Shown here: one piece after another, positions 42,083 through 52,498 of the stretch
Layout of the letters: the number at the start of each line of letters is the position of its first letter
How positions within the stretch are numbered: position 1 is the first letter of the stretch
Assembly: GCF_963855985.1 (NCBI RefSeq)
Contig: NC_087118.1
Coordinates: 10,312,501-10,376,500 of the forward strand
Direction of reading: 5' to 3'
DNA length: 64,000 nt
Source of the DNA: Ostrinia nubilalis
Lineage: Eukaryota; Arthropoda; Insecta; Lepidoptera; Crambidae
Position numbers and translations under genes: made by a program
The notes under the pieces: generated by a model
Databases searched by the model: none
What the model was told of the DNA's origin: nothing
The model's input: only the letters and a program-made list of their open reading frames with translations

Positions 42083-42408
42083 TGCCGTCTGCTCGGCTTC
42101 TGTAGTGTAATGGTACTGCCAAACCCTCCCGTTGGAAGCTTTATATATTTAATATCTTTTATAATACCAGCTTCATGCATTTCCTCTATTATTGCATAAA
42201 TTTCATTATATACTCCAGTGTTACCAGCTGCCCATGATCCAAGTAGTAATTTTAACCTTTCCACTAATTCATTTGGATCATCCCAATAAACCAAATCAGT
42301 ATTCTTCTTAACTTCTTTTAATATATCAATTCCTTCACCTTGTGTGAGACTTTCTACACTACTTGTATGACTTCTTGAGAACTTAAACAAAGGTTTGATC
42401 ACGTTCAT
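42079..42408 (-). CDS. Conserved Polinton small protein (109 aa)
   Basis: Intact frame with the block DPNELVERLKLLLGSWAAGN and the following EIYAIIEEMHEAGIIK, which I associate with small Polinton ORFs next to the integrase. No catalytic motif. It overlaps the next gene by four bases. Confidence 0.6.
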   Translation of the reverse strand: MNVIKPLFKFSRSHTSSVESLTQGEGIDILKEVKKNTDLVYWDDPNELVERLKLLLGSWAAGNTGVYNEIYAIIEEMHEAGIIKDIKYIKLPTGGFGSTITLQKPSRRQ

Positions 42409-42429
42409 ATATTTAAATCGGTTCTATAT

Positions 42430-43520
42430 TGGCTCACATAAAATTCTAAATCCTATTCTTTGTCTTACTACCGATTTGTGTTCATAATAATCTCTCTTCA
42501 TAATTTTATTTTTCATACTTTTTTTATTCATACATTTTTATTACTACCATCGGAGCTCATAACAGTTAGTAATCATAATTTAAAAAATTTTATCAATACT
42601 GTTACTACTAAGAACCATTTAAAATACATAATTTTTATTTTCAGATCTTTTTTTATTCATAACATTCATTGATCATATTGTTTTAATTAATAATGTTGTT
42701 ACTAAGAACATACTTCAACTCATAATGTTGTTGTTCAGAATAATTTACTTTATAACAGACATACTCGTATCTTTAAAAAAAACATATATAATTTAATAGA
42801 GTAGATAAGCATGCAGAGCATGCAGCATGCATTGGTATCTCCTCGTCTCCGGCGCTGCGGGATGTGTAGCCCTTCCGCCCTTGCGTAACGAGGCTCAGGC
42901 ACCCACGCTTGCTTCCGCAGCTTCGGCTTTTTGGATCGCCATCGGCGCCTTCGGCGCCTCGGCGACCAGCCTCAGCCGCTCCAGCTCACCCGGGCGCCTG
43001 AGCCTCGTTACAGCGGGCGAAGGTTGCCCTCCCTCCGCGCCTCCGGCTTTTAAATTACACTCTAGGGGTAGGGCAGACAAGACTACGTGGAGTCGGTTTT
43101 GCAGCGATTCGTTTCTATCACGTTAGTTTTGTGGCACAAAATATTGCCTGTTTTGGACCATTTCAAATTAATTTAATGTTAAAATACGATTTAATACGAA
43201 TATAGACATCATGATTTTCAATAATATGGATAAATACACTTATGAGTAATAAATTTATGAAAACAAATATTAGGATACATCACATTTATGAATATTATAG
43301 TTATTTATTCGAATGATTATGAGTTTCGATCATTAGTATAGAAAAATATATGAAAACAAATATTAGTAAAAACTAAGTGTAAGATTAGTGATATTATGAA
43401 TATCAATGATTATGTTTTTAAATATGTAGGTTTTAAATTTTTTATGAAGAATGATCATTATGGTATCAAATTGTATGAGAAATATTTTCGGACCTCCAAT
43501 GATAGGAATTGAAAAGTTAT
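42430..43520. repeat. Composite repeat: GC-rich core with AT-rich arms
   Basis: The left arm (42430-42780) is built of diverged TTCATAATN words and the right arm (43190-43510) of the complementary ATTATGAAT-type words. The core (42830-43110) is GC-rich with a hairpin of TAACGAGGCTCAGGC and GCCTGAGCCTCGTTA (near 42886 and 42997). No coding. It separates two Polinton genes and is probably an insertion. Confidence 0.6.
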
Positions 43521-43582
43521 GTAAGAAAATGCGCTACCTTTTAAATCCTTTGTTACTGTTTATAGGTTTAGATGGATCGTAG

Positions 43583-44239
43583 TTACGTTTGTGTGCATTG
43601 GTATCCATAAGTACTAATTTGTAATTTTGTAATATTTTTTAAATTTGGTGTCTTTTCGTACAATAATTCTTGTAAGCCTTGAGTTTTTTTAAGGTTACGA
43701 TTTCCAATTTTTAAAATGCGGTCATCATCATAAACACGCGTATTGCCAAGCATCAATTTTCCCTTTACATTTCTAATACCATAAGGCACATCTTTCATCA
43801 CTTCAGATGACACCGACCAGGATAAAGAATCGTTATTGATACTTGGTGATGATTGAAGTGATTTAAATGAGTTTTCATGAACATCGTGATCCACTGAGGG
43901 TGATGTAGTCAAGGTTTTGTCAGATGATTTGTAATTGTCTTTATCTATGTTATATTCATCATCATCAGGTTCTTCATAATCTTCAGTAGACGTATTTGAT
44001 GCTTCGGTTTCGCTGTGTTTAGTTCTTTTAGCTTCAGCTATTGGATGTTGCTCTGATCCTTCATTTATAGGACGTTTATCACCAGTTTGATTTGTTAACA
44101 GTTTTGGTGGGTTAACGATAGGTTTAAATATCGCATTTAGAGTCATGTCATTTGAATTTTGTACATCCTTTATCATTTTTACCTTTCTTTTTACAGCTGC
44201 AGCAGATTTTACTATTTGTTCCTTGAGGTTTCGTTCCAT
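43583..44239 (-). CDS. Conserved Polinton protein, acidic middle (218 aa)
   Basis: Intact. The N-terminus is basic (EQIVKSAAAVKRKVKMIKD). A long Asp/Glu/Ser-rich disordered middle follows. The C-terminal block (VPYGIRNVKGKLMLGNTRVY; KTQGLQELLYEKTPNL) is the part shared with other Polintons, to my recollection. It lies 75 bp downstream of the ATPase gene on the same strand. Function unknown. Confidence 0.6.
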   Translation of the reverse strand: MERNLKEQIVKSAAAVKRKVKMIKDVQNSNDMTLNAIFKPIVNPPKLLTNQTGDKRPINEGSEQHPIAEAKRTKHSETEASNTSTEDYEEPDDDEYNIDKDNYKSSDKTLTTSPSVDHDVHENSFKSLQSSPSINNDSLSWSVSSEVMKDVPYGIRNVKGKLMLGNTRVYDDDRILKIGNRNLKKTQGLQELLYEKTPNLKNITKLQISTYGYQCTQT

Positions 44240-44313
44240 TGTTAAGAATTCCGCTCTGTTTGACTTCTCTAATGAAACTGAATGGTTGGTAACGTTACAG
44301 CTATATAAAAAGT

Positions 44314-45000
44314 TTAGTCCATTACTATGAATGTATCAAACTTCATGCGATAACAGCCTTTGTTTCGTTCACAATCCTTATTGATGACCACATAACTATA
44401 AGGTTTACTCCACACAGTTGAACACATTTCACGAAACTGCATCCATGACATATCAGACCCAACATGTTCATCGTAAACGTGTCTTAGATTTACATCATCT
44501 TGCTTGAACAATATAATAAGATTAGCATTATCTCTTACTAGTTGTTTGGGTATTTTAGTGTAAGTTTGATTCATATAAAAACTATCAATGTTCTTATGTC
44601 GACCCATAGCGAAATAATCGCGTATATTGTTTTGGTTTTCACAAGCAACATCGTCAAATATGATAATTAAGTCAGGCAACGCTTCGTGGGGACTTAAAAT
44701 TTCACTATTATGATTATACTTGTAATAAGATGTGCCGGCAACATTTTCCAATACTTTTTCTAAAAATACGTATTTGGGTTGGTATAGTGACTTTGAGTAT
44801 ACATAAAGATTACGAAAACGTGGTCCATCCTTATGTAACAAAAGACTAATAACTAAATTAGTCTTCCCACAGTTCGATGGACCACACACGATACTGCGTA
44901 TAGTATTTGGCAATAAATTCCCATGACGCCTAGTTTTATTCGATTCTGCAGGACAGATGCATTCTAATTTGAGTGATTCTTTTTGTTTCAGAAATCTCAT
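44314..45000 (-). CDS. ATP: Polinton FtsK/HerA-type packaging ATPase
   Basis: 228 aa, intact. Walker A is VCGPSNCGKTNL (residues about 38-49) and Walker B is DLIIIFDDVACE (about 109-120). An Asn/Gln-containing segment follows (SFYMNQTYTKIPKQLVRDN). In adenovirids and poxvirids such A32-like ATPases pump DNA into capsids. It is the outermost gene at this end of the Polinton. Confidence 0.92.
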   Translation of the reverse strand: MRFLKQKESLKLECICPAESNKTRRHGNLLPNTIRSIVCGPSNCGKTNLVISLLLHKDGPRFRNLYVYSKSLYQPKYVFLEKVLENVAGTSYYKYNHNSEILSPHEALPDLIIIFDDVACENQNNIRDYFAMGRHKNIDSFYMNQTYTKIPKQLVRDNANLIILFKQDDVNLRHVYDEHVGSDMSWMQFREMCSTVWSKPYSYVVINKDCERNKGCYRMKFDTFIVMD

Positions 45001-45099
45001 TACAGTTTTTACTCGACCGTTCTGGTTGATGGATTTAAACGAAATGATGGAAAAACAGACACATCAATAAATTAAAACTAGGAAATGGCTGTCCACCGA

Positions 45100-45368
45100 T
45101 ATTGTAGGTATTAGTTACCATATTGTATAGAATGAACAGAACATAACAACGAAAGTATGTAGAAACTTATTATGTTAGTTGAAGGAGTGAACGCAAAATC
45201 CATGAACGTCTTGTATAATAATGGACAGGATGGATCAGCGGAAGGTCGTGTAGGCAAACGAGTTTTTGAAACAATTAAAGTATGTGTGTACGTGTGTGAT
45301 ATTTTTCAATTGTGCATCGTTTTCATCATCGGTCGTTGAAAGAACAGGTATGTTTTCATGTCAATAAT
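45100..45368. other. Region beyond the ATPase, Polinton edge expected here
   Basis: No gene. If the Polinton ends here its terminal repeat should match the region left of 7620, but I see no match by eye. Confidence 0.3.
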
Positions 45369-46044
45369 TTAAATTGGGGAGGCTAAATCGCGACGCCGTT
45401 TTAAAGGCGTCGTGAGCTAGCCTTCCCAATTTATTTACTACTCGGAACCCTTATAGGATCACTTTGTTGTCCGTCTGTCTGTCTGTCAAGACCCTTTATC
45501 TCAAGAACGCGTGAACGTATCAAGCTGAAATTCACATTAAATACTCAGGTCTATTGTCCCTTTAAGCTTTGAAAATATCAAACTTCTAAGCCAAGTCAAT
45601 CAAAAGATACAGCCGATTATGTCGATATTTTCAACAAATTTTCGACACGCGCAAAGGAATCAAAACCTACAGGATACTTCCCGTTAACTCAGAATCTTGA
45701 AATTTGGCATGAAGCATTGTCATATAATGCAAATATAGGAAAAATTGCGAAAATCACATTTTTTTAGTTATATAATATAATAAAAATATTTTAATAAAAT
45801 GAAACTTACTACCTTATTTCTCACGAACGAATAAAGGTATCAAATTGAAATTTATACCAAATACCTAGGTCTATTGTCTCTTTAAGCAGTGAAAAAATCA
45901 AACTTCTAAGTTAACGCGATCAAAAGATACAGCAGTTTATACCGACACCTTAGACGAATTTCCGTCACACGCTAGGGAATCAAAACCTACAAGGTACTTC
46001 CCGTGAACTCAGAATCTTGAAATTCGGCACGAAGCAACGTTATA
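45369..46044. repeat. Dispersed repeat with terminal nested hairpin, left part
   Basis: A nested hairpin at about 45369-45431 (AAATTGGGGAGGCTA and AGCCTTCCCAATTT outside, CGACGCC and GGCGTCG inside) is followed by (GTCT)n near 45470. Two diverged internal units follow (each with TCAAAACCTACARG and CAGAATCTTGAAAT). The repeat continues after the inserted TIR element at 48396. Confidence 0.7.
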
Positions 46045-48395
46045 CAGTGTGAGTCACGTTAAAGTGTACATATGAAAACAGATGAAACTAGACCTATTTT
46101 TATCGACAAAAAAGTGGTCAAAAATTTTTTGAGATTTTTTTTTAATTTTTTATAGAATTTTTTTTCTTCCAATTACTAATTGTAAAGAAAACGTAATAAC
46201 TTTTAAACTAACCGGAATATCCTGATAAAATAAAAACTGTAATAATGCTAAATAACAGGCAATACTAAAAAAATACATAAAATACACAAAAAATGCCAAC
46301 AAATAATAAAAAATGATACTTTTTGAAAAAAATCTGCTTTTAACCCACTTGTTACTAGCGTTTGATATACGGATCAACATAAAAATTAAATTATTATAAA
46401 CACTGAGGGTGGTTTCTGATAACATTGTTTATGTTAAACGATTCCTGAGCGGTCCCTTTGTCCATCAGAAGTGTTCTGTTCTACATTGGGTGTCACATTT
46501 CAATTTTGTTGTTTTCGTAAATTTTACGATGACATTTTCAAGGTGAATACAAACATGATAAGTATTTATTCTAAAGTATTTCTTCCCGAAATATGAAAGT
46601 TTGTAGCCCACTTTTTGTAAATCGATAACAAAATTATAAACATTTTTATAGTAACTGTTACTAATTCAACGTTAAACTTAATGATCCGTATAAGGAACGC
46701 TAGTAATATGAACTGCGGTATTTTGTTGTTTTAGCGCCTGCCTTCGAGGCCTTTTCCTTTACATGAAATCATTGAAGAATTGGAGAAAAATGAAGATGAG
46801 TGTATCCCTAACTAAATCACAATTTTCCCGCCGGAAAATCCGGAAAATTGTAATGGTGACTTAACCAAAGAGAACTCTGGTGATGAAAATAAAGTGTCTG
46901 GATTACAAATGAGAGCCCACGTAGAAATCACTAGATAATTCTTCATCCAGTGATGATGAAGAAGACTGCATCCTGTTAGCTTAGATATCCAATTATGCCC
47001 TAGACAGGGTCAGTCAAGTTTGAAGATATGAAGAAATTATTGTTTGTAAATGAGATGATTTAGTGTGGTTACAGTTGCTTCAAATGCATTTAAAATTGCG
47101 CCAACTGTCAAAACCAAGAGATTTTCTCCGCCACATAAACAGAGAAGAAGTATTTTAACATCTCAAATTCAGTTACAACACACACACACAGGTTTTATAA
47201 AACTCACGCTTTGATACAAATGCAAAAATATAATAGTACCCTTGATCCCAGAAAATATTTTGGGCATAATATACAGTTCACACTACTGGAATTAAATTTG
47301 AAAAATAATAAATTTAACTCTGAAAGTTTTTTTATTAATGAATATTCCATATTTTATGCAAATACTTTAATAACTTACGCAAGTCGCAAAGAGTAGGTAT
47401 TATCTCTTAGTTCATACAAGTGGCCGTACATATTACTAGCGTTCCGTATATCAAACACCATTTTCCAGCGTTTCCGTAAGACCAATATTTTTTTTTGTAT
47501 TTTTCCTGTTGCCTTGATGCATTAAATAGCCGATATATGCAAAATCACAGGAATCGTAAGAAAAAAGGGATATCCGTAACAACTGGGTTAAATTCGTGTT
47601 TTTTTGGTTATTTGATAAATTTCTCCAAAAAATGCCCCTATAACAGGTAGTTTTTATTACTTTGTATTATTCTCTATCGTATTATCTTTGTAAAACCAAA
47701 AATCGCATGTCTCTATCCCTATAACAACATTTGCTATGATCGTTTGAACAAAGGCTTGCCACAACATTATTCTCCGCTACAGGCAGAGACAATTTTAATT
47801 TTAACTAAAATGCTTATTTTACTTCGAAATCTTTTGTTTTTATTTGAAATCTAACTTGTCTTTATCAAAATTACAAATCTAAAGCCATTTTCAGTTTCGT
47901 TGTTATCGAAGCGTTGAATGGCGCGCCCGGAGAGGCTTAGTTCAAACGATCATTGCAAACGTTGTGATAGGGATAGAGACATGCGATTTTTGGTTTTACG
48001 AAGGTAATACAATAGAGAATAATACAAACTAATAAAAACTACCGGTTATAGGGGCATTTTTTGGAAAAAAATATCAAATAACCAAAAAAACACGAATTTA
48101 AATGCAGATTTTTTTCAAAAAGTATCATTTTTTATTATTTTTTGGCCTTTTTTGTGTATTTTATGTATTTTTTTAGTATCGCCTGCTATTTAGCATTATT
48201 AATGTTTTTATTTTATCAGGATATACCGCTTAGTTTAAAAGTTATTACGTTTTCTTTACAATAAGTAATTTGAAGAAAAAAAATTCTATAAAAAATTTAA
48301 AAAAATCTCAAAAATTTTTTGACCTCTTTTTTGTCGATAAAAATAGGTCTAATTTCATCTATTTTCATATGTACACTTTAACGTGACTCACACTG
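46045..48395. mobile_element. 2.35-kb TIR element flanked by TA
   Basis: Ends CAGTGTGAGTCACGTTAAAG and its reverse complement are flanked by TA at 46043-46044 and 48396-48397. The arms pair over several hundred bases (about 46045-46440 with 48100-48395). An inner palindromic unit (about 47689-48005, ends CCAAAAATCGCATGTC) lies in the right half. No complete transposase. The TA target suggests a Tc1/mariner-like supplier. Confidence 0.8.
46735..46990 (+). pseudogene. piggyBac-derived (PGBD-like) N-terminal remnant
   Basis: Translated in one frame with two stops. It reads as an acidic leader resembling PGBD proteins: PLHEIIEELEKNEDECIP, then TIFPPENPENCNGDLTKENS and VSGLQMRAHVEI. Only the N-terminal region is present. 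It lies inside the TA-flanked element, so it is either captured or an older insertion. Confidence 0.55.
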
Positions 48396-49498
48396 TATAG
48401 TACAGATAAAGGAAAAATTGCGAAAATTATAAATTTGAAGTTACATAAAATATTAAAATATTATTTTTGCTTACATGACATAAAATATTTTTTTAATAAT
48501 TATAAACTTACTACCTACCCCTTTTCACATGAACGCGTAGAGCTATTAAAGTTGAAATTCATATAAAACACTTCTTAAATCTAATTGCCTCTAAACTGTG
48601 AAAAATTCTAAATCAACGCAAAAATTCAAAACGCTCTAAAACGATGACTATAAAATGTTGTAAATAAATAACTTTAATAAAATAACTTTTACAAGGTACT
48701 GGCCTACTATTTTAGTTATATTATAAAATAAAAAATATTAACTATGTTGACTCTCACGAAATTACCATAACTATGATTGTTCTAAACTGAACGGTTTGCG
48801 CGAGAGTCACTTCCAAAGTATTAAAATGTGTCCCCTCTCTGTAAGTTCCAAAATAAGATAATATTAAAACTAAAAAAAATATATGATGTGCATTACGCAT
48901 TACCATGCAATTGGTTTGAACGATATCTAGTAAGTAATTTGATTTAATACGTCATAAATTGTAAACCGCTACGTTTGTACGGCGGAACCCTCGGTGTGCG
49001 AGTCCGACTCGCACTTGGCCGGTTTTTTAATAAATATTTGGACTCTATTTTAAATTTTCTCTTGTGAGAATGAATCTTAAATGGATGTTTGGTATGTTTT
49101 AATAATTAGAAAGAATGGAAGAAAGAAAGAAAAAAAAAAAATTTGGCAACAAATTAAATCATCTCTATGTTCATGTTTCATACATTCATTTATATGAATT
49201 TTTCTATTTTTTACACATAAAAGCAAATTCAGAACAATTTTTTGTTGTCATTCTTATTTCTAGGTATTAAAGCAATAAAAATAAGCTATGCATAACCCGT
49301 GCGCAAAAATGCTGTAGACAGTTGTAATCATACCGCATATTTTGAAATTCGCCACTACTCGCAACGGAATCAAAACTTAAAGACTACTACGATATCTAGT
49401 ATGTAATTTGATTTAATACGTCATAAATTGTAAACGGCTACGTTTGTACGGCGGAACCCTCGGTGTGCGAGTCCGACTCGCACTTGGCCGGTTTTTTT
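48396..49498. repeat. Dispersed repeat, right part, with two hairpin ends
   Basis: Two copies of an end module containing GGCGGAACCCTCGGTGTGCG and the palindrome GTGCGAGTCCGACTCGCAC followed by TTGGCCGG (near 48982-49024 and 49451-49491). No coding. Confidence 0.75.
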
Positions 49499-49717
49499 AT
49501 CGCCTGTTATTTAGTATTATTACTGTTTTTTATTTTATCAGGATATACCGCTTAGTTTTAAAGTTATAAAGTTTTCTTTACAATAAGTAATTGGAAGAAA
49601 AAAAATTATATAAAAAAATAAAAAAAAACACAAAAATTTTTTGACCTCTTTTTTGTCGATAAAAATAGGCCTAGTTTCATCTATTTTCATATGTACACTT
49701 TAACGTGACTCACACTG
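49499..49717. mobile_element. Truncated right-end copy of the TA-flanked TIR element
   Basis: It matches 48178-48395 and ends with the same CGTGACTCACACTG followed by TA. The left part is missing. Confidence 0.85.
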
Positions 49718-49727
49718 TATATTATAA

Positions 49728-50139
49728 AGATAATACGATAGAGAATAATACAAAGTAATAAAAACTACCTGTTATAGGGGCATTTTTTGGAGAGATTTAT
49801 CAAATAACCAAAAAAACACGAATTTAAAAGCAGATTTTTTTTTTTCAAAAAGTATCATTTTTTATTATTTGTTGGCATTTTTTGTGTATTTTATGTATTT
49901 TTTTAGTATTGCCTGTTATTTAGCATTATTACTGTTTTTATTTTATCAGGATATACCGCTTAGTTTAAAAGTTATTACGTTTTCTTTACAATAAGTAATT
50001 GGAAGAAAAAAAAAATCTATAATTTTTTTTAAAAAAATCTCAAAAATTTTTTGACCTCTTTTTTGTCGATAAAAAAAATAGGTCTAGTTTCATCTACTTT
50101 ATGTACACATATATGTACACTTTAACGTGACTCACACTG
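49728..50139. mobile_element. Second truncated right-end copy of the same element
   Basis: It matches about 47990-48395, including the inner GGGGCATTTTTTGG block, and ends CGTGACTCACACTG followed by TA. It lies in tandem with the previous copy and directly abuts the DIRS-like coding region. Confidence 0.85.
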
Positions 50140-50160
50140 TATAAGGGCTCTCCTCCTTCA

Positions 50161-51160
50161 GTGAAATCACACATCAGCAAACACTTTCTAACCTCAGAGT
50201 CGACCTTTCGTAAAACCTCAGACTCCCTCCTGCAATATGTTTGCGGCAAATGTGCTGAAGTGATTCAACAAAGAAGAGGCATATACAAACCAACAAATAA
50301 GACGCTGAACGATTTGCTTCATGGAATACCTCCATCGGAGACCCACTTATTTGCCGAACCTCAACTTTCAGAATTTGTTAAGGAGCAAGGTGGTGTCTCC
50401 AAGCTTTTTCCTGGCAAACGAAGGAATATACCCACATCAGCGTTCACAAATCGGTCTGCTCAAGGGAAAGGAAAATACCCCCTGCATCGTCGTCGGAGAA
50501 TCGGGACAGGCATACCACCCATTCGACATAATAATATACTCACAGAAATTCCACCAATCGCAGAACAGACAGACCTAGATTTCAAACGAAACGCGCTCCT
50601 ACCAAGCAAAATAAAAAAAAAAGGTAAATTTCGGACAGGACAGGTGAGTAAATATCCACAAGCATGGAAAGCACTCGAAGCACCAAATAATATTATAGCT
50701 ACCTTGTCTGGCTATCGCATACCATTCATTAGTGCTCCACCTATATACAGATTTACTGAAGTGTGTATCCAGCGTTATCAAACCACGTCATTCTCAGAAA
50801 TGTCTCATAAGATTAACAAAATGCTGAGATCAGGCGCTGCACGCTCATGCAAAAATAAGACAGGATTACTATCTCCTTTATTCTTACGTTGGAAATCTGA
50901 TGGATTGAACCGCCCAATTTTTTATTTAAGATATCTGAATAATTACTTGCGACCTCCGAAATTCCGTTTACTTAATCACTTTAGAATCCCTTTGTGCTTA
51001 CATTCATCAGATTTCATGACAAAAATAGACCTGTCTCAAGTCTATTTTCATATTCCTATCGCTGAAGCTCACCAAAGATTCCTAGCTTTCGCCTATAAAA
51101 ATAAAGTATATAATATGACTTGCTTACCCTTTGGACTTGCCACTGCTCCTTGCTTGCACC
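50161..51160 (+). pseudogene. DIRS-like element: gag end and first half of RT
   Basis: The frame begins with a gag-like segment (YKPTNKTLNDLLHGIPPSET; FVKEQGGVSKLFPGKRR). It continues through the RT fingers and palm (LDRPIFY-type LNRPIFYLRYLNNYL, KIDLSQVYFHIPIAEAHQRF, CLPFGLATAP). A frameshift close to 51155 moves the reading into the frame of 51131-52498. No ATG start is needed because the 5' part of gag is missing: the element is truncated at the MITE copies on its left. Confidence 0.8.
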
Positions 51161-52498
51161 TTTGCAAATATATCTAATTGGCTGGCAAATCATTTCAGGA
51201 CGGTGGGCATTCACATATTAGTATATTTAGACGACTTTTTAATCATGAATGCCGATCCAGTACTACTACAAAAACAAACACATTACGTACTAAATTGCCT
51301 ATCAGAACTGGGGTGGTGTATCAACGTGGAAAAGTCGATTGTGAACCCCACACAACAAATAGGATACCTCGGTATAATATGGAATACGGAGCAGAACGTC
51401 AAGTACCTTCCAATGATCAAAATCAAAAAACTTATCGTCCTCCTGCAGAAGATGCTAAAAAAAAACTGGTGGACATGGCACTCCGCCAAAATTGCTTTAG
51501 GAAGCATCAACTTTGCGGCTTTTGTAGTACCACTGGGAAAACTACATTGCAGGGTAATTCAAATAGAAGCCAATCGGTTGCCAGAAGACAACAAAAACCA
51601 GAAATCCCCACTACCACAACATGTAACCCAAGAACTACAATGGTGGCTAGAGAATATCAACATACCAACCCCCATTCACTACAAAGAACCAACTGTGTTC
51701 ATAACCACCGATGCATCCGATCAAGGCTGGGGAGCTACAGTGAACGACCTAAGTATAAACGATACCTGGAGCAAGGAACAACTACTATGGCATATCAACT
51801 TGAAAGAGTTATGGATGCTGAAAACAGCTCTCGAAATTGCAATCCCAAAATATCGAGGCCAAACAATCGTAGCGCAAACCGACAACAAAACAGTAGCCGC
51901 CTACATCAACAGGGAAGGGGGAACAAAATCATCGACACTGCTACAAATGACTTCGGTTATGCTCCAGGAAACTCATCGCAATCAAATACATCTCATTGCG
52001 CGTTATCTACCAGGGAGGTACAACCAGTTAGCCGACAGCCTGTCCAGATTTGAAGGGATGCCGGAATGGACTCTATCAAAACAGATGTTAGAAATAATAT
52101 TCAACAAGCTGGGCTCCCTAACAATAGACCTGTTTGCAAGTTCACAGTCGGCGGCCGTGGATCAGTACGTATCGGAGGACGCACGGGACCATCATTGTGC
52201 ATTCGTGAACGCTTTCAGTAGGCCTTGGCACTACCAACTCGGATGGATTTTCCCTCCACCGCCTCTCATACCTCGAATATTACAGCACCTGAAAAAGAGT
52301 TCAGGACAGTACCTATTAGTGGCTCCAAGATGGGAGAAAACTTTCTGGAAAACGGAACTGAACCAAAGAGCCCTCAGCCCACCGCTGACAATTTACAACC
52401 TACACCGACACCTGGTGGATCTGCGGACCGGGAAACCACCACCCACTTTAGAGAAACTACATTTGCAGGTATGGAGGGTTCAGGCTGGGCCCATCTAG
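51131..52498 (+). CDS. DIRS-like RT (active site) and RNase H
   Basis: The RT catalytic box is VYLDDFLIM (near 51220). RNase H acidic residues sit in ITTDASDQGWGA, HINLKELWML, VAQTDNKTVAAY and PGRYNQLADSLSRF. A post-RNase H domain typical of DIRS elements follows (TIDLFASSQSAAVDQYV; WIFPPPPLIPRIL). The frame overlaps the recombinase ORF by about 270 bp. True coding starts after the frameshift near 51155. Confidence 0.85.
   Translation: MDLPLLLACTFANISNWLANHFRTVGIHILVYLDDFLIMNADPVLLQKQTHYVLNCLSELGWCINVEKSIVNPTQQIGYLGIIWNTEQNVKYLPMIKIKKLIVLLQKMLKKNWWTWHSAKIALGSINFAAFVVPLGKLHCRVIQIEANRLPEDNKNQKSPLPQHVTQELQWWLENINIPTPIHYKEPTVFITTDASDQGWGATVNDLSINDTWSKEQLLWHINLKELWMLKTALEIAIPKYRGQTIVAQTDNKTVAAYINREGGTKSSTLLQMTSVMLQETHRNQIHLIARYLPGRYNQLADSLSRFEGMPEWTLSKQMLEIIFNKLGSLTIDLFASSQSAAVDQYVSEDARDHHCAFVNAFSRPWHYQLGWIFPPPPLIPRILQHLKKSSGQYLLVAPRWEKTFWKTELNQRALSPPLTIYNLHRHLVDLRTGKPPPTLEKLHLQVWRVQAGPI

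Larger units (their letters stand above)
7430..45100. mobile_element. Degraded Polinton/Maverick with nested insertions
   Basis: Diagnostic Polinton genes are all present: protein-primed family B DNA polymerase (+), retroviral-type integrase (-), FtsK/HerA-like ATPase (-), adenain-type protease (-), double-jelly-roll capsid protein (-) and a penton-like protein (-). About 24 kb of the span is later insertions. Edges are set by gene content only: I could not find matching terminal inverted repeats outside 7430-7620 and 45000-45400. Most genes carry stops, frameshifts or insertions, so this copy is dead, although the ATPase and several small ORFs are still open. Confidence 0.9.

Noticed and set aside
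29520..45000. Endogenous adenovirus-like virus
   Set aside because: Adenain-type protease and capsid genes occur together with a retroviral-type integrase and protein-primed polymerase, which defines a Polinton/Maverick rather than an adenovirid.
7430..45400. Polinton terminal inverted repeats
   Set aside because: I compared the two ends by eye and found no convincing inverted match, so none is annotated; a pairwise alignment of 7000-7620 with the reverse complement of 45000-46000 would settle it.
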